From Phelpsiimicrobium sp043802125 (GTDB taxonomy: Bacteria; Omnitrophota; Gorgyraeia; Velamenicoccales; Velamenicoccaceae): 7,040 bases of DNA. The position numbers and the translations under genes are program-made. This document shows, piece after piece, positions 1 through 5,155 of the stretch (within the stretch, counting starts at the first letter, position 1; every line of letters begins with the position of its first letter). The stretch covers positions 1 through 7,040 of the forward strand of contig JAZDLG010000080.1 in the NCBI GenBank assembly GCA_043802125.1, in the 5' to 3' direction. The notes beneath the pieces are model-generated. The model did not search any database. It saw only the letters and a list, made by a program, of their open reading frames with translations, and was not told the origin of the DNA.

Positions 1-10
1 ATAAAGTCAT
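1..10 (-). CDS. Start of a minus-strand gene leaving the window (product unknown)
   Basis: Only the start codon, two further codons and one base are inside the window (Met-Thr-Leu), so no function can be given. The support is a perfect Shine-Dalgarno sequence AAGGAG (plus-strand CTCCTT at 17-22) with a 6-nt spacer before the ATG. A possible -10 box TACAAT lies at 33-38 but has no convincing -35. The gene lies downstream of the ComEA-like gene in the same direction, separated from it by a palindromic region, so it probably has its own transcription unit. The start is an inference from spacing alone. Confidence 0.45.
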
Positions 11-61
11 ATTGTTCTCCTTAATTTTGCCTATTGTAGGTATTTTTCATTACAACTAAAA

Positions 62-95
62 TTTCCGCAGGAGGCGGATCCGCCTTAGGCGGAAA
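62..95 (-). terminator. Nested GC-rich palindrome, possible terminator of the minus-strand operon
   Basis: TTTCCGC (62-68) pairs with GCGGAAA (89-95), enclosing the perfect 14-bp palindrome AGGCGGATCCGCCT (72-85). Read on the minus strand, the structure follows the ComEA-like gene and is followed by ATTTTAG, a short T-rich tail. It could therefore be an intrinsic terminator for the operon ending at 152. The T run is short, and the nested symmetry also looks like a dispersed intergenic palindromic repeat; it may serve both roles. Confidence 0.5.
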
Positions 96-147
96 CTCCG
101 AAGCTTGCGTGGTCCCGATATATCGGAACGAGCGCTTAAGCAAGGAG
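96..147. repeat. Imperfect palindromic element next to the nested palindrome
   Basis: The centre is the perfect palindrome CCGATATATCGG (115-126). Around it, CTTGC (104-108) pairs with GCAAG (140-144), and CTC (96-98) pairs with GAG (145-147). The words GAACGAGCG (126-134) and GCTTGCG (103-109) recur in the hairpin array at 4452-4718, which suggests related repeat material. No coding signal is convincing here. Confidence 0.5.
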
Positions 148-151
148 TCTA

Positions 152-490
152 TCACCTTATAAACAGATATTTATCCAATCGCTTCAGTTTGGCATCTGTG
201 ATGCCTTTGATATTTTTAAGTTCAGCCAGATCCTTGAATCCGCCAGGCTTGACCCTCGCGGCTATGATGGCATCTGCGGTCTTCTCCCCTATATCAGGCA
301 ATGCGATCAACTCCTGACGCGTAGCCAGATTTAAGTCTAGAGCCGCAGGCTCAGTCTTGCGCGAATATATATCTATGAGACAGAAATTACAACCCGTTGT
401 TTTCTTCAAGACGCTTAAACCCAACCCCAGAATAAAAAGAAATGACAGAAATAAAATGACCTTGCGTTCTTGAAGGGTGAGATGGATCAT
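152..490 (-). CDS. ComEA-like helix-hairpin-helix protein, membrane anchored
   Basis: A 112-residue protein with one N-terminal membrane helix (about residues 11-29) and a C-terminal double helix-hairpin-helix domain (about 51-110). The motifs LDLNLATRQELIALPDIG and FKDLAELKNIKGI are characteristic of the ComEA / HhH_3 family, which binds double-stranded DNA without sequence specificity. ComEA of competent bacteria is a membrane-anchored DNA receptor for uptake. This one is short and lacks the extracellular SLBB domain of longer ComEA proteins, so it resembles the minimal form. Its ATG overlaps the leuS stop by four bases (ATGA), implying translational coupling. A residue pair CNFC at about 34-37 follows the membrane helix. 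No other competence gene is visible, so a role in DNA uptake is inference; the domain call is firm. Confidence 0.85.
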   Translation of the reverse strand: MIHLTLQERKVILFLSFLFILGLGLSVLKKTTGCNFCLIDIYSRKTEPAALDLNLATRQELIALPDIGEKTADAIIAARVKPGGFKDLAELKNIKGITDAKLKRLDKYLFIR

Positions 491-2934
491 GAAGCCACTA
501 TGCTGACTAATCTTCCTGGCACGACGATGATCTTCTTGACGCTGACACCTTTAAGCCATTCTTTTGTCTTTGGGTCACCTAAGGCTAAGGCCTTGACATC
601 TTCTTCGGTAGCCTCTGCACCGGCATTGACCTTAGACCTCACCTTACCGTTGACCTGGATTACGTAGCTCACTTCGTCTTCTTTTATAAGAGCTTCATCA
701 AAAGACGGCCATGAGGCCATAAACACGCTTTCTTTTTGTCCTAACATATGGTTCATCTCTTCGCAAATATGAGGCACAAAAGGCGCCAATAATACCACAA
801 TAGCCCGCAGTGCGTCCGCGGCCTCTTTGGACTTCTGTTCTTGTTCGGATAATCTGTAAAGTTCGTTGACCAGCTCCATAATGCTGGATATCGCCGTGTT
901 GAACTTAAAACCGCCCTCCATATCCTGAGTGACTTTTTTTATCGTCTTGTGCATCTTTTTGGTGACGCTCAAATGATGCCCGGGCAACGATCGGCCCTTA
1001 TCTTTAGACAAGCCCTCTACCAGGCGCCAGACGCGGCATAGAAAACGCCATGCGCCGTCCATGCCCGTTTCATTCCAGTCCAGCTCGGCCTCAGGCGGAG
1101 CCGCAAAAAGAATGAACAAGCGAAGGGTATCGGCCCCGTATTTTTTAATTATCTCGTCGGGATCCACGATATTGCCTTTGGACTTAGACATAACTTCGCC
1201 GTCTTTTAATACCATGCCCTGCGCGAGCAACCGGTCAAACGGCTCCGGGCGAACCATATTCAACAAGTTTAACTTGCTGAGAGATCTTGTGAAAAAACGA
1301 GAGTACAAAAGATGCAACACCGCGTGCTCAATGCCACCGATATATTGATCAACGGGCATCCAATAACTCGCCTCAGACGGATCAAAAGGAAGCTTGGCGT
1401 TTTTTGGTGAACAAAAACGCAGAAAATACCACGAAGAGTCAAAAAAGGTCGCCATGGTATCTGTTTCGCGACGAGCTTTTTTGCGGCACTTAGGGCATTG
1501 CGTCTCAACAAACTCTTTGACCTTGCCCAACGGACTGCCGCCTTCACCTGAAATCTTGACGTTTTTCGGTAGCGCAACGGGCAGCGCCTCGTACGGCACA
1601 GGCACGACGCCGCAATCCTCACAATAGACAATTGGGATAGGCGTGCCCCAATACCGCTGGCGCGAAATAAGCCAATCGCGCAGCCGCCAGTGGACAGTGC
1701 TCTTACCCATCAGTTTTTCTTCCATCCAGAGCGCTATCTTCTTTTTTCCTTCAGCGCTAGGGCAGCCGTTGAACATGCCTGAATTTACCATAATACCTTC
1801 GTCCTCGTAAGCTTCAACCATATCATCAACGCGCAATTCTTTATCTTTCGGAGTAATTACAACGCGCATAGGCAGGTTATTATCCTTAGCAAAGAGAAAA
1901 TCCCTTTGGTCGTGCGTAGGCACAGCCATAATGGCGCCTGTGCCATATTCCATGAGCACATAATCAGCTACCCAAATAGGCATCTTTTCTGCGTTGACCG
2001 GATTGATTGCATAGGCTCCGGTGAACTTACCCTCTTTTTTGACATCTCCGGCAACGCGCTCCATCTTGCTTTCAGCCGCAACTTTATCAATAAACTTCAA
2101 TATCTCTTTTTCCTGTGGCTTATTGCTGATCAATTCTTTGACTAAAGGATGCTCCGGAGCCAAGACCACATAAGTCGCGCCGAAGATCGTGTCCTGCCTC
2201 GTAGTAAAAACGCGTAAAATCTCACCGTTCTCAAGTTTAAAATAGATCTCAACGCCGTAACTCTTGCCGATCCAATTCTTCTGCATGACCCGAACTCGAT
2301 CTGGCCAGTTCTTAAGCGTCTCTAATCCCTCTAGCAACTCTTCTCTGAAAAGAGTAATCTTTAAATACCACTGTTCAAGTTCTTTCTCAACAACCGTCGT
2401 CTGACAGCGCCAACAGCCGCCATTGACGACTTCTTCATTCGCCAATGTCGTCGCGCAGCTCGGACACCAGTTGACCGGCGAGGCCTTTTTAACGACAAGC
2501 CCTATCTCGCGCATCTTTAAAAATATCCACTGGTTCCACTTATAATATTCAGGCAGGCACGTGGAAAGTTCCCTGTCCCAATCATAGGAAAACCCCATCC
2601 TGAATAATTCTTCCTTCATCCAATCAATACACTGCTGGGTCCACTCTCCGGGGTCGATATCGTTCTTAATAGCGGCGTTTTCCGCGGGCTGGCCGAACGC
2701 GTCAAATCCCATAGGATGAAGGACATTGAAACCGCGCAGCATCTTATACCGGGCTATTACGTCGCCTATGGTATAATTGCGCACGTGGCCCATGTGGATC
2801 CTTCCCGAAGGATACGGGAACATCTCCAGCACATAATATTTCCGCTTATCGGGCAGGCTTTGAGCTTTATAGATCTTGCGCTCTTTCCATGCCTTCTGCC
2901 ATTTCTCTTCTATGCGCTTGAAGTCAAATTCCAT
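487..2934 (-). CDS. leuS: Leucyl-tRNA synthetase
   Basis: A cytoplasmic class I synthetase of 815 residues that charges tRNA-Leu with leucine; the length is normal for bacterial LeuRS. Landmarks in order: HMGH signature (47-50); zinc knuckle C157, C160, C174, C177; CP1 editing domain with the threonine-rich stretch TTRQDTIFG (244-252) and MAVPTHDQRD (336-345), whose final Asp is the conserved editing-site acid; a second Cys quartet at 438, 441, 480 and 483; the MSKSK loop (582-586); and the C-terminal VNGKVRSKV segment (761-769). The second quartet resembles Thermus-type LeuRS rather than the E. coli enzyme. The usual Pro of the TTRPDT motif is Gln here. The start lies 1 nt past the restored nfo stop, with AAGG (plus-strand CCTT, 2941-2944) 6 nt upstream inside the nfo end. 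Its stop overlaps the ComEA-like start. Confidence 0.98.
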   Translation of the reverse strand: MEFDFKRIEEKWQKAWKERKIYKAQSLPDKRKYYVLEMFPYPSGRIHMGHVRNYTIGDVIARYKMLRGFNVLHPMGFDAFGQPAENAAIKNDIDPGEWTQQCIDWMKEELFRMGFSYDWDRELSTCLPEYYKWNQWIFLKMREIGLVVKKASPVNWCPSCATTLANEEVVNGGCWRCQTTVVEKELEQWYLKITLFREELLEGLETLKNWPDRVRVMQKNWIGKSYGVEIYFKLENGEILRVFTTRQDTIFGATYVVLAPEHPLVKELISNKPQEKEILKFIDKVAAESKMERVAGDVKKEGKFTGAYAINPVNAEKMPIWVADYVLMEYGTGAIMAVPTHDQRDFLFAKDNNLPMRVVITPKDKELRVDDMVEAYEDEGIMVNSGMFNGCPSAEGKKKIALWMEEKLMGKSTVHWRLRDWLISRQRYWGTPIPIVYCEDCGVVPVPYEALPVALPKNVKISGEGGSPLGKVKEFVETQCPKCRKKARRETDTMATFFDSSWYFLRFCSPKNAKLPFDPSEASYWMPVDQYIGGIEHAVLHLLYSRFFTRSLSKLNLLNMVRPEPFDRLLAQGMVLKDGEVMSKSKGNIVDPDEIIKKYGADTLRLFILFAAPPEAELDWNETGMDGAWRFLCRVWRLVEGLSKDKGRSLPGHHLSVTKKMHKTIKKVTQDMEGGFKFNTAISSIMELVNELYRLSEQEQKSKEAADALRAIVVLLAPFVPHICEEMNHMLGQKESVFMASWPSFDEALIKEDEVSYVIQVNGKVRSKVNAGAEATEEDVKALALGDPKTKEWLKGVSVKKIIVVPGRLVSIVAS

Positions 2935-2935
2935 A

Positions 2936-3783
2936 TTAAGCCTTCAAAAGCCTACGCACCCTGTTTAAGTTAGTCCTGTCTGCCCCGGGAGTATCTTTGG
3001 GCGTTTCCAGGATAAATGCCGCGTTTTGAGGCGCGGATGATTAACTATATGCTTGAAAGCATTTATTCCTATAAGCCCTTTACCTATATGATCGTGCCTG
3101 TCAATAAGCGAGCCGCACGCGCCGATAGAATCATTAAGGTGCACGACTAACAAGGCTTTTTTCCCAAGTTTATTGCCTATTTCCTCAAGGAGAGAATCAA
3201 AAACTTCCGGTTTGCGGATATCAATGCCTGCGGCGAACGCATGCGCCGTATCCAGGCAGACACCAAGCCTTGAGTTATCTTTGACGCTGTCAAAAATGAT
3301 CCTGTGATGGTCAAACGTATAGCCCAGCCAGTTACCGGAACCTGCGGTATTTTCCAAAAGCAGTTTGACCTGCTTTAGGCCTTTCGTTTCGCGGAAGATG
3401 ATATCCAGCGCCCCGATAAAACGCTTCAACCCATCTTCCATGGTAGAGTTTTTGAAACTCCCCATATGCGTCACGAGATATTGAGCGCCTAAAGCCGCAG
3501 TTTCGCGGATATCCTCAACATAGGCTTCTATGGATTTACCATAAAGGCCGTCATAAGGGGTCGCCAGATTGATAAGATACGGAATATGCACGGCAACAAC
3601 TTTGACGCTGCCGGCAAGGCGCCTGCGCCGGAACTCTTGCGCATCAGCTTCGCTGAGTTGCAGCTGGCGCCACTGCCGTGGGTTCCTGGAGAAGATCTGG
3701 GTCGCTGTGGAGCCCAGGGCCTGCGCCCGGTCTATAGCCTCGTAGATTTTGCCGCTCGTAGAAACATGGACGCCAAGATACAT
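2936..3783 (-). CDS. nfo: Endonuclease IV (AP endonuclease) with a C-terminal frameshift
   Basis: Endonuclease IV incises DNA 5' to abasic sites in base excision repair, using three metal ions. Eight of the nine metal ligands known from E. coli Nfo are visible in the unbroken frame: H66, H106, E144, D178, H181, H215, D228 and H230. That frame ends early (stop at 2965-2967, 272 residues), with an unrelated tail after about T254. In the frame read two bases on, translation gives AFILETPKDTPGADR and a normal C-terminus ending LLKA, with TAA at 2936-2938. Adding one base between 3019 and 3022 restores 282 residues and places the ninth ligand at E260. The restored stop is 1 nt from leuS, as expected in this tight operon. 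The start MYLGVHVSTSGKI is family-typical and lies 2 nt after the receiver-gene stop. A sequencing or assembly error, a recent mutation, or programmed shifting could explain the break. Confidence 0.9.
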
Positions 3784-3785
3784 CG

Positions 3786-4166
3786 TTAGTTATTGCCGGA
3801 TCCCTTTAAAAAATCAGCGATAGTAGCTAATAGTTCTACGTTATCAAAGGGTTTCAAAAAATAGGCATCCGCCTTTGAGATAGAATCTTTGATGCTGAAC
3901 GCATCCTGAGACAAACCTGTCACTACGATGATAGGGATGCTTTTGTATTTATCATTGTCTTTAAGTTCGTTTAATATCTGCTCCCCGCCTATCTTAGGAA
4001 GTACTAAGTCAAGCAGGATCAGGTCAGGCGACGATGTCTTGGCCTTTTTAAGGCCGTCCTGGCCGTCAAAAGCCTGAATGACATCATAGCCGCTGATTTC
4101 TAAGCGCATTTTTATAATAAGCGCTATTTCGTGCTCATCCTCAATGACTAATATGCGTTTTTTCAT
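3786..4166 (-). CDS. Stand-alone response regulator receiver domain (CheY-like)
   Basis: A 126-residue protein made only of a receiver domain. Using the chosen start, the acidic pair is E9 and D10, the phosphoryl acceptor is D53 (in LLDLVLP), the switch Thr is T83 (VVTGL) and the conserved Lys is K105 (FLKPF), so it should be phosphorylated by a histidine kinase. There is no DNA-binding or enzymatic output domain, so it presumably acts by protein contact. No kinase is nearby. The frame can be extended 12 codons to a TTG at 4202, but that TTG is the -35 box of the promoter. The ATG at 4166 is preferred because the sequence MKKRILVIEDEHE matches the family start and lies immediately after the predicted transcription start. 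It heads the operon with nfo, leuS and the ComEA-like gene. What it controls cannot be read from the sequence. Confidence 0.9.
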   Translation of the reverse strand: MKKRILVIEDEHEIALIIKMRLEISGYDVIQAFDGQDGLKKAKTSSPDLILLDLVLPKIGGEQILNELKDNDKYKSIPIIVVTGLSQDAFSIKDSISKADAYFLKPFDNVELLATIADFLKGSGNN

Positions 4167-4173
4167 ATGTAAA

Positions 4174-4202
4174 ACTATACCAAAAAGCCATTTTATTGGC
4201 AA
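4174..4202 (-). promoter_or_regulatory. Sigma-70-like promoter of the minus-strand operon
   Basis: Minus strand: -35 TTGCCA (4197-4202), spacer of 17 nt, -10 TATAGT (4174-4179), with TG one base before the -10 (extended -10). Each box matches the consensus at five of six positions. Transcription should start near 4167, right next to the ATG at 4166, so the receiver mRNA would be leaderless or nearly so. This agrees with the lack of a Shine-Dalgarno sequence there. Confidence 0.7.
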
Positions 4203-4226
4203 TGCCTATTTTAGTTGGGCAAAATG

Positions 4227-4255
4227 TTGACAATAAGGCCTATGTATACTATGAT
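4227..4255 (+). promoter_or_regulatory. Sigma-70-like promoter for the tRNA-Ala transcript
   Basis: A perfect -35 TTGACA (4227-4232), spacer of 17 nt and -10 TATGAT (4250-4255, five of six). The start would be near 4262, giving a leader of about 110 nt before the tRNA. It is back to back with the minus-strand promoter; the two -35 boxes are 24 nt apart. It may also feed the hairpin array and the downstream membrane-protein genes, since no clear terminator is seen between. Confidence 0.75.
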
Positions 4256-4283
4256 TATTGGACTTAAAGGTACAATACCTATA

Positions 4284-4334
4284 CTAGATCCCGATGGCTA
4301 AAATAGCTTAAAGATAGCCACGGGATTTCGCTAG
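4284..4334 (+). repeat. Long hairpin in the tRNA leader
   Basis: ATCCCG (4288-4293), a bulged A, and TGGCTA (4295-4300) pair with TAGCCA (4315-4320) and CGGGAT (4321-4326). This gives 12 base pairs around a 14-nt A/T-rich loop. The tetramer CTAG lies on both outer sides (4284-4287 and 4331-4334) and can extend the stem past a 4-nt internal bulge. There is no T run behind it, so it does not look like a terminator. It could be a dispersed palindromic element or a structured 5' leader. Confidence 0.65.
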
Positions 4335-4338
4335 ACTA

Positions 4339-4353
4339 TGCGCCTTCGGCGCA
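4339..4353 (+). repeat. Small GC hairpin before the tRNA
   Basis: TGCGCC (4339-4344) pairs perfectly with GGCGCA (4348-4353) around TTC. The following bases, ACATTATTG, contain no proper T tract, so termination is not supported. It may simply separate the leader from the tRNA start 20 nt downstream. Confidence 0.5.
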
Positions 4354-4373
4354 CATTATTGTTCTCAACTTAT

Positions 4374-4449
4374 GGGGCTGTAGCTCAGCTGGGAGAGCAC
4401 CTGCATGGCATGCAGGGGGTCAGGGGTTCAATCCCCCTCAGCTCCACCA
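4374..4449 (+). tRNA. tRNA-Ala (anticodon GGC)
   Basis: A complete 76-nt cloverleaf. The acceptor stem GGGGCTG/CAGCTCC has one G-U pair. The D arm is the usual GCTCAGCTGGGAGAGC. The anticodon stem CCTGC/GCAGG holds loop ATGGCAT, with GGC at 4407-4409 reading GCC and GCU alanine codons. The T arm AGGGG/CCCCT holds loop TTCAATC. The discriminator is A4446 and CCA is encoded at 4447-4449. The typical G3-U70 identity pair of alanine tRNAs is the third acceptor pair seen here. Its 3' end is part of the inverted repeat described separately. Confidence 0.97.
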
Positions 4450-4480
4450 TCTTTTTGCGGCAGAGCAAAAAGATGGTGGA
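4443..4480 (+). repeat. Perfect 16-bp inverted repeat that includes the tRNA 3' end
   Basis: TCCACCATCTTTTTGC (4443-4458) and its exact reverse complement (4465-4480) enclose the loop GGCAGA. The first seven bases are the last three acceptor-stem bases, the discriminator and the CCA of tRNA-Ala. The precursor RNA could therefore fold its 3' end either into the acceptor stem or into this hairpin. No T run follows, so it is not a standard intrinsic terminator. Confidence 0.85.
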
Positions 4481-4534
4481 TACTTGAACGAGTGAAAGCA
4501 CGACGACAAGTCGTGCCGCGAGTAAAAGTATCTG
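4452..4534 (+). repeat. Hairpin array, unit 1 (83 bp)
   Basis: It begins TTTTTGCGGCAGAGCAAAAA (a short hairpin), then GATGGTGGATACTTG, then a long hairpin. The outer stem is GATACTT (4479-4485) with AAGTATC (4526-4532). The inner stem is GCACGAC (4498-4504) with GTCGTGC (4510-4516), closed by the loop GACAA. It differs from unit 2 at one base: T4493 against C4588, where C would pair with G and T would make a G-U wobble. It follows the tRNA in the transcription direction, so it is probably made as RNA. Confidence 0.9.
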
Positions 4535-4546
4535 CTACCAAGATAT

Positions 4547-4629
4547 TTTTTGCGGCAGAGCAAAAAGATGGTGGATACTTGAACGAGCGAAAGCACGACG
4601 ACAAGTCGTGCCGCGAGTAAAAGTATCTG
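4547..4629 (+). repeat. Hairpin array, unit 2 (83 bp)
   Basis: It matches unit 1 at 82 of 83 bases and starts exactly 95 bases later. Outer stem GATACTT/AAGTATC, inner stem GCACGAC (4593-4599) with GTCGTGC (4605-4611), loop GACAA. The 12 bases between units 1 and 2 (4535-4546) are not repeated. The near identity points to a recent duplication or to homogenisation. Confidence 0.9.
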
Positions 4630-4656
4630 TCCGGAGCGTCCTACGACAAGTGAAAA

Positions 4657-4718
4657 TTTTGGTGGATACTTGAGCAAGCGTGATGTTGCGACAAGCAACA
4701 TAGCTTGCGAAAGTATCT
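4657..4718 (+). repeat. Hairpin array, unit 3 (diverged)
   Basis: It keeps GGTGGATACTTGA (4661-4673), the outer stem GATACTT (4665-4671) with AAGTATC (4711-4717), and the loop GACAA (4690-4694). The inner stem is now ATGTTGC (4683-4689) with GCAACAT (4695-4701), and a middle stem GCAAGC (4674-4679) with GCTTGC (4703-4708) is perfect. The 5' short hairpin of units 1 and 2 is missing. A 14-bp direct repeat flanks it: ACGACAAGTGAAAA at 4643-4656 and a 13/14 match at 4733-4746. The rest of the gap up to 4768 shows no gene and no clear promoter. Confidence 0.8.
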
Positions 4719-4768
4719 ATTAATAGTGTTTCACGACAAGTAAAAAATACCACTCCCACTCATCTCTC

Positions 4769-5155
4769 ATGTTTAAAAAAGGTATCTTTTTTTTCGGGCT
4801 TACAGAAATCGCCATAGGTACCGCGACATTTATCGCTGTAACCCACAGCCTCAACGCCGGCATATCTACAAAACCGCCCAACGTGCTCGGCTTCGTTGTC
4901 TTAAGCAGCCTTATTTCAGCCTCGCTTGGCGCAGGAGTCCTGATGCGGTGGGAATATTCAAGAAAACTTTTTATATTTTTTGCGGGGTGGATCATCTTAA
5001 GTAAAATACTCATTTTTACCAAAATCATCACGCTAAACGGCGACATTGAGACAACCGTGCCTTTAAGCCTTAAAAACGCCATTTCCTGCATCTACCACTT
5101 GCTGGCTATTTTTTACTTCCACCACCCGGCCATCAAAACGGAGTTCAGACGATGA
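4769..5155 (+). CDS. Small four-helix membrane protein of unknown function
   Basis: I do not recognise this 128-residue protein as a named family. It shows four likely membrane helices (about residues 7-25, 39-59, 66-88 and 102-118), short loops, and a charged C-terminal tail ending HPAIKTEFRR. Basic residues after the starting Met (FKKG) suggest a cytoplasmic N-terminus. There is no clear Shine-Dalgarno sequence before the ATG; the preceding 20 bases are pyrimidine-rich, and the next Met is residue 59, so no better start exists. Its stop overlaps the nfeD start (ATGA), so the two are translationally coupled and the protein probably acts at the same membrane as NfeD and slipin. Coding use is supported by the hydrophobic pattern and the overlap. 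Confidence 0.75.
   Translation: MFKKGIFFFGLTEIAIGTATFIAVTHSLNAGISTKPPNVLGFVVLSSLISASLGAGVLMRWEYSRKLFIFFAGWIILSKILIFTKIITLNGDIETTVPLSLKNAISCIYHLLAIFYFHHPAIKTEFRR

Noticed and set aside
1269..1631. 120-codon minus-strand frame inside leuS
   Set aside because: It overlaps the conserved catalytic and zinc-binding region of leuS in another frame and has no own signals.
4167..4202. Twelve-codon N-terminal extension of the receiver protein from a TTG
   Set aside because: The TTG coincides with the -35 box and the extension spans the promoter; family alignment favours the internal ATG at 4166.
4262..4373. T-box or other tRNA-sensing riboswitch
   Set aside because: There is no T-box core and no downstream synthetase gene on this strand; the transcript leads to a tRNA.
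4443..4480. Intrinsic terminator of tRNA-Ala
   Set aside because: The stem is long, but no T run follows on either strand.
4452..4718. CRISPR array
   Set aside because: The repeat is 83 bp, spacing is uneven (12 and 27 bp), there are only three copies and no cas genes. The internal long hairpin does not resemble a CRISPR repeat.
4452..4718. Integron attC sites
   Set aside because: The core-site motifs (GTTRRRY and its partner) are absent, there are no cassette genes between units, and no integrase is seen.
4438..4759. Minus-strand open frames of 87 and 74 codons over the array
   Set aside because: They are translations of the hairpin repeats in two frames, overlap the tRNA or the next gene, and have no ribosome-binding site or family resemblance.
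4720..5091. Minus-strand frame opposite the small membrane protein gene
   Set aside because: The plus-strand frame has a coherent membrane-helix pattern and ATGA coupling to nfeD; the opposite frame has neither.
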